Origin: Aculops lycopersici
Lineage: Eukaryota > Arthropoda > Arachnida > Trombidiformes > Eriophyidae
DNA: 64,000 nucleotides
NCBI GenBank assembly: GCA_015350385.1
Contig: WNKI01000001.1
Coordinates: 10,308,906-10,372,905 of the forward strand
Direction of reading: 5' to 3'
The notes under the pieces: generated by a model
What the model was told of the DNA's origin: nothing
The model's input: the letters and a program-made list of their open reading frames with translations, nothing else
Databases searched by the model: none
Part shown: piece after piece, positions 39,711 through 51,247 of the stretch
Layout of the letters: the number at the start of each line of letters is the position of its first letter
Position numbering within the stretch: position 1 is the stretch's first letter
Program-made: the position numbers and the translations under genes

Positions 39711-40931
39711 CTAATGTCTAGCTCGGCGGCCTCTATCACTGGGCTTTGGCGGCGCGGCCAACGACTGAGCCACGCGCTCGAGGGCCAAGTGAAAGCGACT
39801 TAGCTTTTCGACCAGAAGCTCGGGCGCAACGTCGGCAAGTTTGTGCAAGTCTAGCATGCGATACAAATCGGCGCCTAGATCTCCTAGGTGGCCGTCGGCG
39901 GCTTGCCGCTTCCGTCTGCGGCCCGCTGTTACAGTGAAACTATTCTGTGCCATTGCATGTGACACAAGCCAGGCAGCGATCAAAGGCACAATGATGACGC
40001 CTGCGCCAATTACAATCACCGCCGGCGCAACCATCCAAATCCAGTCAGACTTGACACTGGCACCTGTAAAGTCGGAGCCGGAATCGTGCAACATGTGACT
40101 GGCGGCGGCCAACATGGAGGGCATCGCCAACATGGGAGCCGAGAGCCAAGCGGAACCTGGCGGCCCACCGAACTCTGCGCCCATCAAGTTGGTTCGCGCC
40201 AACTTGACCAACTGGCTCGTGATGCTCAACAGGTTGCCCGAGTCGGCGGCTATGGCGCTGGCATTGACTCGCTCCCTCGTCTTGCCATTCGACGCGGACG
40301 CGGACGAGGACGAGGACGCGGACGAGAACGAGGAGGTTGAGTTGACTGGTGGCGAGCTAGTTGCGCCACCTGTTGCTGAAGTTGGAGCCCTGGCGCTCCC
40401 TGTAGTCGACTGAGCTGCGCCCGCCGGTTGTAGATGGCGGCTCAAGCTCGAGGCTGGCGGCGATTGGCGAGTTGAAATGGATGGTCGCATCGCATCGGCA
40501 ACAAGTCGCTTCACATCAACTTTCTCCAGCTGTCCAATCAAATTGAGCATCAGATTTGCGAAGGTTTGCGTGCCACTCGGCGCCTGGCGCCTCCTCTTTG
40601 CTTGACGCTGCCCACTAGACTTGGACTTGCGACTCTTTCCCGATGGCCTGTTGCTATCCCCGAGTGACTCGACCACTTGTTGCACAGTAGAATCTTTTGT
40701 GTTCTCATCGGTGGCCATCGGAGAAGAAGCGGCAAAGTCTAGCGAGTTGATAAGCTCTAGCGCCTCAACGCTTCCCAACTCGGTAACTTTGTCTGACTGG
40801 TCTGGCGCGTTGCTCATACTTTCGTGCGCCGACGCCATCGACTTATTACTATTATGATTGGCCGCCGCCACAACTGCAACTCCGATCAATGCAAAGTTGA
40901 CAATCAAACACCAAGATTTACAGTGAACCAT
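39711..40931 (-). CDS. Single-pass membrane protein of unknown family
   Basis: 406 residues, no intron. Begins with a signal-like segment (WCLIVNFALIGVAVVAAA, ~7-24). One clear transmembrane segment at ~297-321 (VAPAVIVIGAGVIIVPLIAA). Two basic proprotein-convertase-like sites are each followed by a predicted amphipathic region: QAKRRRQAPSG (~109-119), then LMLNLIGQLEKVDVKRLV; and GRRRKRQAADG, then LYRMLDLHKLADVAPELLVE. The middle is Ser/Ala/Thr-rich low complexity. The last ~6 codons lie in the duplicated segment. No AATAAA on minus is seen between the stop and the mariner element, where the first one is at 39144-39149. Function unknown. Confidence 0.72.
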   Translation of the reverse strand: MVHCKSWCLIVNFALIGVAVVAAANHNSNKSMASAHESMSNAPDQSDKVTELGSVEALELINSLDFAASSPMATDENTKDSTVQQVVESLGDSNRPSGKSRKSKSSGQRQAKRRRQAPSGTQTFANLMLNLIGQLEKVDVKRLVADAMRPSISTRQSPPASSLSRHLQPAGAAQSTTGSARAPTSATGGATSSPPVNSTSSFSSASSSSSASASNGKTRERVNASAIAADSGNLLSITSQLVKLARTNLMGAEFGGPPGSAWLSAPMLAMPSMLAAASHMLHDSGSDFTGASVKSDWIWMVAPAVIVIGAGVIIVPLIAAWLVSHAMAQNSFTVTAGRRRKRQAADGHLGDLGADLYRMLDLHKLADVAPELLVEKLSRFHLALERVAQSLAAPPKPSDRGRRARH

Positions 40932-43183
40932 CTTGACTATCGCTCGTCTGCTCGTTGATTTCTATGGTAACTCGAGGTTCAGTTGAATTCAGATCAGTAG
41001 AATGACTTGTGCCTGTTGCTTCAACTTGGCTTTCTCTACGACTTCCTTCTTTTGTCTCTTCCTTCTGAGCTTCCGATCTAGCGGTTGCTAGTTTTGTTGT
41101 CTTGATTAGGGTTTTTGTTTGCAAATTCGATTAGCTACTTGCTAGTACTCATCAGTGGGGTGATCTTGATGATTTGGGCAAATCAATCGTTGGTTAGTTG
41201 TGTCTGGTGGAGAGTCAGGCGGCCAGTGAATGGGGTTGACACAATCTGCTACTATCGCTCCCAACTCTTCTACTTTATAACAAGATTAAAAGAGAGAAAG
41301 AGTAATGTTCGAGCCAGAGAGTGAGAAATTTCTTGATTGTTGATGTATAATTTGGCAGGCAAAAGTCAACTCCACAAGCGAGCTTGAGTAAGATTTGTTC
41401 AAGTTAGGGAGGCGAAATCTTGTGGCCACTTCTTCCAAAGAATCAAAGACCCCGAGGTTTAAGCCTCGCATTAGAATAGTTATGATATGTGACGTAAGAG
41501 TTGAGCTACTTTCTGGGCAACTTTCCCACTCGGTGTCTTGTACAATGCGCACGTAGACACGAAGACTATTTTTGGCGGACATCATGGGAGAAGGTTGGTC
41601 GGTGGTTGTGGCGACAGCGGAGTAGGTGTTGCCTGTTGTCAGTTAAAATTGCCGGCTTGTGGTGGGCGTTTATCGAACTTTCTCCCATCTCTTCGCTCCT
41701 CAAGGGATTCTTTGATTCGAATACTCCATTCAAATGTCACCTGTTGCTGGCTACCTGGCCGCACAATGAGACCACCCTTGTGGTTGTTCTCGAGGTCCGC
41801 GCCCAATATTTATTCAACTCCTGGATGGAGGCAAACCAAGGCTCCAAACTTCAGCGACTAACTGTTATCACTCATCCCATTCATTGGCCAAGAGAGTTTT
41901 TGAGTTGAGTTGGAGTCGAGAGTAATATAACTGTGGCGCTTGCCACTTGAATTGCGATGGAAAATGATATCAGGTCATTGGAGTTCAGCTTGCGATAAAT
42001 GAGCAAACAAATGTTGCCAAGTTGATGTTGATGCGAAACTGGCACCAACATCGAGCTTGCGACGGAAGGTAAACAAACCAATGCCGCAATCGGCAACTTA
42101 TATTCTCCGAACTAGATCCTCGCGTATGCATCTGATTGCTAATTAGTGAGCAATCGAGCGAGTGATGCGATTGTTTTGCCAGGATCGAAAAATGTTAGCT
42201 CCATGACAACTTGAGCATCAACAAGTGTCGTAATGGAACCAATCAATCAGTTGCGCAATGACCTCAGCGGCCACTCGCTGGTTCGGATGGCCGCCAAGTG
42301 AATGTGTTCTCAGACGGGCAACTTTTATTTGCCTAACGTTTGCTTAGCTGGCTTCCCGTTCCACCTCTCGACCAACTGGCACCGGTGCCAATAAACTCGG
42401 AGACCGGCCGCTGATTCGTTTATTACTTCTACTTGGTTCGCGGTTACAAGTCAATTGGCGATCGAGTTTTAGCCGATCAAGAATAAGAAAAAGTCAAGTT
42501 GTGTTTAGTACTGGTATTGCGAGCACTTGACCAGAAGAGAAAGTAGCAGCGAGTAGCCCAAGGGAAAGTCGGCGGCAGAAGTTCGAGTGGCACTAGAGTT
42601 GAGCCGAACATCAAGGAGACGATATCGGGAGCAGCAGCAGCAGTAGCAGTAGTAGCAACAACATATACACAGACATCAGGATCCAGGTGAGTATCGAAAA
42701 GTTAAAGTTGCTTTCACTTTTCCTCGATGGTCTTGTCGGGCGGAAGCGATGAATCGACCGGTTAGCTTGGCGGTTGCGCACGAGTCTCTGTTGGTTTCAG
42801 ATTTCGTCGTCCTGGCTGCGGCCCGGCCATTTGCTGCTCCCAAATGAACATCGCCGAGTAGCAAACGGGGAGGCTCGATCCAGACGACGGTATCATCATC
42901 GTCGCAATAACTGAATAGCAACTCTCAGGTCGTTGGTGCTGAACAAAGGGCGACTACAAGTCCGTTACTCGGCGCCTGCTGCCATTTGAGCCGGCGGCAG
43001 TAGTGCCGGCCGCCAATGACGTGATGTAATTGGCTAGCGGATGGCCGACTGGTTGGCCGGCAAGCGAGGGGCAGCCACATGAGCATTACGGATGCTAACG
43101 AGCGCAAAGAGCTGCAAGCGAGGAGAGAAGAGAAGACTACTCGGCAACCTTTGTCAGTTGAATATCTGGCAGTCGTGTGGAGG

Positions 43184-43186
<3 letters not shown>

Positions 43187-43276
<90 letters not shown>

Positions 43277-43363
43277 TACGTACGTACGTAGTAGTACGTA
43301 GTACGTACGTACGTACGTACGTACGGTACGTACGTACGTACGTACGTACGTACGGTACGTACG
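43187..43363. repeat. (GA)n followed by (ACGT)n microsatellites
   Basis: Pure GA to about 43273, then gtacgtacgt-type tetranucleotides (self-complementary) up to the assembly gap. Confidence 0.95.
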
Positions 43364-43383
43364 NNNNNNNNNNNNNNNNNNNN
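43364..43383. other. Assembly gap (20 N)
   Basis: Run of N directly after the ACGT repeat, with one more N at 43393. True length unknown; a second GA tract follows on the right. Confidence 0.98.
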
Positions 43384-44488
43384 GTGCGTCGGNGAGCGCA
43401 GAGAGAGAGGGAGAGAGAGAGAGAGAGAGAGAGAGTTAGCTTGCTAACTCTTGAGTCGAGCAGTCGGCAAGTCGACCGGCTGACTAGAATTCGCGGCGTC
43501 AATTGGCGCGCTCTAGTCTCACGTCGATTTGAGCAAACTCGAAATGAGTATGTTAATATCGTCGCTCTCAATCTTCTTCATCCGTTTCTCTCTTTCTCTC
43601 TCTCTCACACCCTCTTTGGCTTGCGTCCATTTCGCGTCCAGTTCCATTGCCGGCCACTTGAGTGAGCAAGTGACTGCATTTGTTGGGCAACCAGCAAGTA
43701 GCAAGTCAGAAGAAGACACTCGCTTGCTGACTGCTCTGTCTTAGACTCGTTCGCATCCTCGTCGCGCGCCCATTGGCAGTCAGGTAACACAACCACCACC
43801 ACGATCAACTGACCGCCGGCCGGCCGGCCGGTTGGCTGGTCAAACGGCTGGTTAACGGCATCGTTGGCAGCTGCGGCTGAGATCCACTTTGCGCGTTGCA
43901 AGTGGACACTGGGCAGCGAATGGTCTCTGCAGGTAGGTGGTGTCTTTTTGGCATCGGCTCACAAAGGCGGCTGGACGAAGAAATTAGCGCGATCACCGCC
44001 ATCCGGTCACCGACTAAAACCACGAGCTCGAGAAAGCAAATTGACCAGTCGGCGTGTTAATCTAATGCGCGCGCAAATGCGGACTCGTTTAACGCGCGCC
44101 AAGCTCGCAAAGCTCTCGTTGGTCAAGATGGAATAAGACTTCTATGAACAAGATGCACTAACCTACTAAACATTCCACATGAACACAGAGAGACGATTCT
44201 ACGAGGCAACTACGACGTTTATAGCAGCAACATAGATAGGATTTCAAGCAGGAAGAGCGTCGTCAAGTGTCACGACTACCTTCTATCAAACCCACTAGCT
44301 TTGCGGAGGCTCCCGGTTCATTAATTTATATAGATAGTCGCCGCTCATTAAGCTCATTTGCAAGCGTTAGAGTGCGAGTGTGTCAAGTGTTGTCACCGCC
44401 AGTGGGTGACAAACTAAAGAGAAGCCACACTTAGTGTTTCCATTGTCAGCTGGGCCGCGCCAGTGTTGCGTCATCATCACTGGGCTCG

Positions 44489-47400
44489 ATGCCGAAGACA
44501 CAAGGTCAGCGTTCACATATGATGAGTGAGGAGGAGGGAGGAAGAGTTGCTAGTGGTGAGGTTGCCATTTTGCCTGAGAGTTCAGGTAAAATGATCGAGG
44601 CAAACCTAGAGAAAGAAAGCGGACATGGAAAGCAAAAGCAAGAACAATACTCGGACGAGTCACAGAAGTCCGAAGCTTTCGCAAGATCTCAAGTGCAAGA
44701 GTCAGGTGGCTGCTGTCGCCGGCTGCCAAAGAGAGGATATGGAACAAGGAATAATTTGTTGGCGACAGTCAAGCTGGTCATCAGCCTTCTACTTGCTGCC
44801 GTGCTCTTGATTGCAAGCCTCCAAGTCGCTCACTGTGATCAATCGAATGATGGCGCCACAACAACCAGCTCCCCCCTGACAACCACCGAGTTGCTATTGA
44901 ATGCAGACGGAACCATAGGTGCCGACGCCAACCTTAACAACAACCAAACGGCTCACAAGATTAAACCTGTAAACTTTACTCTGGTTAACGAGCTCTGGGA
45001 GAAGACACTCGAGGAGCCGGAAGTGGCGAGACGCTGGCGAAACATGGACAACCAGCTTCAGGATGGAATGAAATCAATCCTCAAGTTGCTGTTCCCCCAG
45101 ATTGTTGCCATCTCGCAGGATGCCAAGGTGAGTGGCGATTGTTCAGGTGGAATCCTCAAGTGGATTTTGAGCTTGCGAAACCTTCGTAGTTGGGCCATAA
45201 AGAGTAAGTACAATCGGCTAGTTTCAATCACTATTTCTAGTGTAGTTCTGCAAAAAATATTCTAATAACAATCATTCACGAAACCACAATTCAGTGCTCG
45301 ATGCAACCGGAAAGCCAACGGCCGGTATGTTCCAGGGATCACTCACCATGTTTGGCAACTACCGTCAGTGTCTCAGCATTCGAGCGCCCGACGAGGACGA
45401 AATCGAGGTTACGGAACAATTCGAAGAGTACTTCCGGGGCCAATTCTGCATGATCCACCTCAAGCCTTACATGCCAATCAAGCAGCCCTTCTATCATTTG
45501 AACTCAAGCGTCGACTCGCTGCTACGCAAAAACTACAAGTACTACGAGAAAACACTCTACGATGAGCTGGCCGAGATTGCCATTGCCTTCAATTTCATCG
45601 ACATTCGGGCCGACCTTTGCGTGCCCTCCACTTGCTCGGTGGAGGATCTACAGCGAGTGGCCGACTTGCTCAGCAAGAAGCTAGAGATGCGCGCCAAAGT
45701 GATGCGCTGCGACATTGCACCCCGCGAGGGTCCCTCTTTGCAGTCGATCGATCAGGCGACTGCCATCTGGGCATTGATTCCAATGGGCCTACTGCTGGTT
45801 CCATTGATTGCCTCGCTTATTAATCTCCTCCTTTCAGATGGCGACAGCAAAGCAGCTCGTATGGCTCGCAGTATGTCGCTCGACTTTACTTGGAGAAATA
45901 GAATACAATCGATGAAGGCCACATCTTCCGGATTGGTTGCCGGTTGTCCTCTAGTAGTAGAAGAGCGCGAGAAACAAGCAACTCGCCGCCAAGACGTTGG
46001 TTTGGAGGTCACCGGCAGCCGAGTGGCTGGTGTAAAACCACTTGTTCTCTATGGGTTCCGATCACTATTTGTCCTCTGGTTTATTTTGGTTCAGATGACC
46101 ATGGAGCTCAAGTACCAATACCTGCGCGAGTCCTTGGTACTAAGGAACATGCTCATGACTTACTGGCCATTCCAAATAATCATCAATAGTACACTCCTCT
46201 ACGAGTCACTAATTTTAATCACTGCCTTCACTTTTAGCTACACAAACTTGGAGCTAAAACTCAAGGAGCTAGTTGGCTATGTGATCGACAAGACGGTTAG
46301 ACTCTTGTTACCAATCGTAGCATTGATTTCACTCACCATAATCACTCCTTTGCTGGCTATCGAGTCGCCAGTTTGGAGGAACTTTGTAGATGAGCAGTCA
46401 TTAGTCTGCAAGTCCAATGGCTTCGTCAACTTTCTCTTCCTCCAAAACTTTCTACCCTACGATAAGATTGTAAGTAACAAACCAATGAACTCTTAACTTG
46501 AGTAGCAACATCTACTAGGTCGCGCAAAACTAACATTTACCCACCCAATCTCAACCCACTTGCAGTGTCTACCTCACACCTGGCTTTTATGTGTCGAGTT
46601 ACAACTAGTGGCCCTATCTATTCCCTTGCTGCTTTTGCTCAAGAGCAACTATCAAACTCGTGAGGATTTATTTATAATTAGAGGAAGCGCCGTGGATAAG
46701 GCCAACTTGTTTCGACTAAACTTTATGGAGCTTGTTAGCTCGAAAGTTGGCCTCTTCAGCTTGATCTTAGCGGCTTTAGGGTTCGTTGCTAACTTTGTAA
46801 CAGTCTACACAAACGAGCTACCACCTGCTTGGTTTCACACTTTCCCTGACCCCATCCACAAGAACCTCTATTTCACCACCTACATGACCAAGACTTGGGC
46901 TCACCTGGGCGTGTTTGTCATTGGACTTCTCGCTGGCCATTTGTGCCGCGCAACCATCAATCTTAGGGATTTAAGGATCCTCAAGGGCGCGAAGTTATCG
47001 AACTCATCGTCGACACCCAGCAGTCATCTCGATAGCCAAGTCCATTTGGCGCCAGGTCAGCTGCAAAGCCACTCAACAATGGAGTTGGAGATTCGCAATG
47101 ACAACAACAACAACAACAATAACAATAACGATAGCAACAGCAACTCGAAGCTCTCTAGCAGTGTATTCCAAGTTTCGAGCTCAATACAGCAATTACAACC
47201 GGCCGGCCATACTGCTCAAGGTGCCGAGCTTGTGGGGCCGCTCCTGACCACTTCAGCAATTGTGGCCATGTTTGCCATTATATTCTCAACCTTCATCTGG
47301 TCAACTCAAGGGACGCCAGCGCCACTAGTGTCCGCCGTCTACGATCTAGGCTCGCGGCTAATCTGGTCGCTAGCTCTAGTATTTATCATGACAAAACTCT

Positions 47401-47768
47401 GTCTAAATCACGAAGCACAGCAACAAAACTCTTGGATCTCCAACTTACCAGCTAATCCTATTTGCACAACTCTAGGTAGACTATCACTACTGGCCTACCT
47501 GTTGACACCCTACGTCCACACCTTTGTTTTGGCTGTCGCTGAACAATCATTATTTCCTAGTCTAATTATAATATTTCATGTAATTGTGGGTAACATTGTG
47601 ATCATATACTCGTTGGCAATCATTCTGTCAATACTGATTGAGCAACCTATTAGACAATTCATCAGTCAGTTTGTGTTGAAAAATCATGGCCAATCTAGGA
47701 GCTTCGGTCTTGGTCAGCAGCACGAAATACAGGTGGCCAGCTTGAGTCCAATGCAAGCCACGAGGTGA
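44489..47768 (+). CDS. NRF-6-like O-acyltransferase (acyltransferase 3 family), multipass membrane
   Basis: Three exons: 44489-45203, 45295-46469, 46566-47768; introns of 91 and 96 bp (GT-AG), phases agree, 1030 residues. N-terminal cytosolic ~90 residues, then a hydrophobic segment (VKLVISLLLAAVLLIASLQV). The NRF domain follows: AIKMLDATGKPTAGMFQGSL, LTMFGNYRQCLSI and DLCVPSTCSVEDLQ, with conserved Cys. Then the acyltransferase-3 region with about ten membrane segments, starting LVLYGFRSLFVLWFILVQMT. LPHTWLLCVELQLVALSIPL spans the third junction and matches the family Trp/Asp-rich motif region. A poly-Asn loop (AAC repeats near 47100) sits between segments. C. elegans members affect lipid and drug uptake; substrate unknown here. 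AATAAA at 47858-47863. Confidence 0.93.
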
Positions 47769-48446
47769 TACATTTTATTGCACTTCCCCTCAATATTGAT
47801 TAGGATTTGAATGCTTGTAAATAGGCGATAATTTTGTTGCAAAGCCAAATGATGCCCAATAAACGTCAGAGTTCATTAGAATACGACAATGCAAATTAAC
47901 CTAACTCACGTTCACGTGTTTACCTCGATCAGCTGCTCGACAGAAAGTGTTCGTTTTGCGTTGCAGCTTGGAGCGAGCGAACGCCACTGGACATGACACA
48001 GTTATCCTCCCGCGTCATCGCGATATCAAATTCATCGCATTCGGATGACAACATTATAAATTTCCAACATCGACCCCCTGCTTAATTCGGGCGTCGATAT
48101 CCGCAATATCATATTCAATAGATCGAAAACTCAATATTCGTTTGGTTATCCTCTAGCAGTAATAAGTTGGAAAGCCACAATTCGGCATCGATAGTTGGGC
48201 TTAAATGATAGCCTGTTTGTTCCTGTTGCCATCCAATTTTAACAAACTGCAAACACCAATCTAGACAGACCCATGTGCTGTTTCTTCTATCGCCACAACC
48301 TCAAATGGTCACATTTTAGCGTAAATTGCCACCATGATTCCCACTAGTTCGTGAAAGAAAGAGAGTGTATCCTAAAAACATTATCGAAGTTGGATAGAAA
48401 CGTTATTTAAAATTACATAGAAAATTTACTGAAACCAAGACTCAGG
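47769..48446. other. Intergenic region
   Basis: Acyltransferase poly(A) signal at 47858, then 5' flank of cystinosin. Nothing else recognised. Confidence 0.5.
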
Positions 48447-49847
48447 ATGAGCTATTACAGTCTCGCAAACAGAATGTCCCTGACGTCGGCATTCCACCAA
48501 AGCCTATTAGTGAAACTAGTCATCCTGACCGCTATATCAATAGGTCATGTCCACTCGGTTATCATGCCACCGAGAATAACACTACCCCAGCCTGATTTGC
48601 CAGCACTGCACTCACCTTCCAGATTTCCAATTAACCAGCCACCAGCCTATACTATCTCAATCAACGATGGAGAGAGCATTGAAGTCGGAATAGAGAGCAA
48701 ATCATCCATTACAGTATCGCTTAATCGACCTGCTCCACAGGATGTGGTCGTATCGGTAACCGTTTACTCCGGTCCAGATCTCATATCCTTCGATGGGAGT
48801 AGATTAGATTATATGTCCATGAAGATAACATTCAAGAAGGATACATTTGGCGACAAGGTGATTGACTTCCACACAACTAAAACACCTGGTCATGCAGAAA
48901 TTGTTTGCAAAGTTATATCCAAAACCACAGGTTTCCAAATCGATGATTCGTCAGCTTATATTTCCATCAACATCAATAGGAGTTGGGCACTGAATTGGAT
49001 CATCACCATAGTGGGATGGGTATATTTCTTTGCCTGGTCAATAAGTTTCTATTTCCAAGTTATCCTCAATTACCAGAGAAAATCAGTTGTTGGTCTCAAC
49101 TTCGACTTTTTGGCTTTTAATTTGCTCGGATTTACCTGTTACACAATCTATAATTTTACTCTCAAATTCTCACGTGATGTCCAAAAGGATTACTACGAGC
49201 GCTATGCATACACAAGGATTCCTGTGGAATATAATGATCTATTTTTCGCCGTTCATGCCTTCGTTCTAACAATGATTACCATCATACAATGTTTCATCTA
49301 TGAGCGAGGCCAGCAAACGGTGTCTATCCCAGCGGGTGCTTTTATAGCTTTGGCCTCAATGGTTGGCTTAGGACTAACAGTGACCCACCTGTTCAACGGG
49401 CTATGCTTTCTCGACGTCGTGCTCTACCTGTCATATGTCAAGTTAGTCTTAACAATCATCAAATACATGCCTCAAGCCTACATGAATTATAAGAGAAAGG
49501 CAACAACTGGATGGTCCATCCATAACATCCTGCTAGACTTCACTGGTGGCGCGCTGAGTATCCTTCAAATGTTTCTGCTGGCATGCAACTATAACGATTG
49601 GGTATCAATCTTTGGCAACTTCACCAAATTTGGCCTCGGCATTGTGAGCGTAACTTTCGACATCCTATTTGTCGTCCAACACTATATACTATACAAGCAA
49701 CCCGCTCAATACTTGGAAGATTCTAGTGAGTCTATCCCAAGTCCTGTGATAAGCCAATCGATAAGATCTTCAACACTCGGGCCCAACTTAACTGGGCACG
49801 ACAACGAGGCACAAGTTAGCGATGAGTCTAGTGATGATAGACCCTAA
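48447..49847 (+). CDS. CTNS: Cystinosin, lysosomal cystine/H+ symporter
   Basis: Exports cystine from lysosomes. 466 residues, no intron. Signal peptide ~18-38 (LVKLVILTAISIGHVHS), then a luminal domain with N-glycosylation-type sites. Seven membrane segments with two PQ-loop motifs: SFYFQVILNYQRKSVVGLNF (first; the PQ is FQ here) and IKYMPQAYMNYKRKATTGWS (second, with canonical PQ). Further family segments are GWSIHNILLDFTGGALSILQ and NDWVSIFGNFTKFGLGIVSV. The C-terminal tail is Ser-rich; I do not see the vertebrate GYDQL lysosomal signal. AATAAA at ~49917. Confidence 0.95.
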   Translation: MSYYSLANRMSLTSAFHQSLLVKLVILTAISIGHVHSVIMPPRITLPQPDLPALHSPSRFPINQPPAYTISINDGESIEVGIESKSSITVSLNRPAPQDVVVSVTVYSGPDLISFDGSRLDYMSMKITFKKDTFGDKVIDFHTTKTPGHAEIVCKVISKTTGFQIDDSSAYISININRSWALNWIITIVGWVYFFAWSISFYFQVILNYQRKSVVGLNFDFLAFNLLGFTCYTIYNFTLKFSRDVQKDYYERYAYTRIPVEYNDLFFAVHAFVLTMITIIQCFIYERGQQTVSIPAGAFIALASMVGLGLTVTHLFNGLCFLDVVLYLSYVKLVLTIIKYMPQAYMNYKRKATTGWSIHNILLDFTGGALSILQMFLLACNYNDWVSIFGNFTKFGLGIVSVTFDILFVVQHYILYKQPAQYLEDSSESIPSPVISQSIRSSTLGPNLTGHDNEAQVSDESSDDRP

Positions 49848-50028
49848 CATTTAAAAGCTGCAAACCCACTAATGAGAGTTTTCGAGCGGAAGATACAAAC
49901 AAGTTGAGAAGATTAAATAAATCACACATTCAGACGGACTAGTGTTTCTCAATCTCTTTTTTCAAATGAATGATGCATTGATATGATATTGATAAATTCT
50001 AGCGCAATTCTCTCATACAAACAACCTG

Positions 50029-50538
50029 TCATTTGCTAGCTCGTTCGACCCTAGCGCGTTCAGCGCACTTACAAATCAGACACCTGCCTCTAGCTTGGTA
50101 GAATCCTGGTGTAGGTGTTGAAAATTGGGTCCATTTGTGCATCAAGAAAACCTTCTTAGCAGTCTCAGCATCCCTCTTTTTCTCTTTGTCGTATACGCTC
50201 TTATTTTTGATCCAATGCTCTCTAATCTTCTCGTAGATTTTCTGGTCAGTAACACTGTACACTTCCTGTCTCTCGTAGATGGTCTTCTTACGACTTGATG
50301 TTCTTCTTAGACTAGTGATCTTTAGAAGAGCCACTGGCGAGAAAACTCCCCGCTTGAGGATGATCTTTATAACCTCAAACTCTGGACTCAACTCAAAATA
50401 ACTATTCTCCTTCTCGTCGCTCGACTCGTCGATTTCGGTCTCGGATTCTGGTGTTGGGGCTCGCAATTGTAAAGCTTGTCTGGTTACTCTCTTGACAACC
50501 TGTCGTCGTTGTGATTTAGTGTTCGCTCTGAGCTCCAT
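50029..50538 (-). CDS. Small basic protein, function unknown
   Basis: 169 residues from ATG 50538. N-terminal Arg/Lys/Gln-rich region, an acidic patch (PESETEIDESSDEKEN, ~30-45), then ELSPEFEVIKIILKRGVFSP and a Lys/Arg-rich helix with IYEKIREHWIKNKSVYDKEK. A CLICKC pair of cysteines sits near the C-terminus. Composition suggests a nuclear protein; a cell-cycle or chromatin role would be guesswork. Sensible codon use, and it fills the space between cystinosin (convergent) and OGT (divergent). Confidence 0.62.
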   Translation of the reverse strand: MELRANTKSQRRQVVKRVTRQALQLRAPTPESETEIDESSDEKENSYFELSPEFEVIKIILKRGVFSPVALLKITSLRRTSSRKKTIYERQEVYSVTDQKIYEKIREHWIKNKSVYDKEKKRDAETAKKVFLMHKWTQFSTPTPGFYQARGRCLICKCAERARVERASK

Positions 50539-51247
50539 TGTGGCACTCGATAATTAGGCTAGCGGGTGGATGGCCTGTGGTTGGCTGTGGGTGGTAGCTC
50601 GGTTTCCGTTCAAACTCATGGAAGGGCCGAAGTCGCAAGCTATTCCACGCGCAGCGTCAAAACACTTGATCCGTATGGGTTCTTCGGGTGTTTTTGTGGG
50701 GTTCGAAAGGCCGATAGAACGCAATCAATTGAGTGACTTGCTATAAAGCAATTTGTGAAATGATGTCAATGGAAGACCAAAGTTTTCTTTATCAGATGAT
50801 ATCACAAACACCAGGCAAAATGAGCACCAAAAAACAGCAACAAAACTTTCGCGTGGCTGGTGAAATTCCCCTGAGCTCGCGGAGTCAGCCTCAAAAGCCG
50901 AGTGCAAGTCGATGAGAAAACACTGAAATCAGCATGTTGATGTCAGAGAAGTGCAGACAAAACCATCGATATTTGGCCATTTGTGGTGACTGCCGCTGCC
51001 ATTGCTTTCGTCGCTGCTCCCTGCCGCTGCTCTGGCTAATACCACGTCCGCTACTGCCGCTTGTGCTGCGCTACCAACTACAATCGCCCTTTCTCATCTG
51101 TCAGGGGAGAGGAAAACAGATCTTTTCACTTATTTTGTTTATCCCTCAAAACCCGAATATTCTATTAGTAATGAAAAATTTTGCATTGACTGCTTAAAAA
51201 TAATTGTACTCAGTCACTATTATTAAAATGTTGTTCTTTTTCACAGT
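50539..51247. other. Divergent intergenic region with a likely OGT 5' acceptor
   Basis: No gene recognised. The last 20 bases before the OGT ATG (gttgttctttttcacag|t) look like a 3' splice site, so OGT probably has an upstream, at least untranslated, exon. Confidence 0.5.

Larger units (their letters stand above)
37414..39728. repeat. Segmental duplication, copy 2 (original Asterix 5' region), split by a mariner element
   Basis: Homologous to 34536-35708 on both sides of the insertion at 37822-39215. Left part: Asterix codons 1-24, 5' UTR and promoter. Right part reaches the last codons of the gene at 39711-40931. Confidence 0.9.
40932..44488. other. Intergenic region with simple repeats and an assembly gap
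   Basis: No gene recognised. A plausible 5' UTR intron of the acyltransferase spans about 42687 (atccag|gtgagt) to 44188 (gaacacag|agag). Contains (GA)n, (ACGT)n and a 20-base N run. Confidence 0.45.

Noticed and set aside
42950..43571. Frames through the GA/ACGT repeats and N run
   Set aside because: Simple-sequence translations (RERERE, SLSLSL) crossing an assembly gap.
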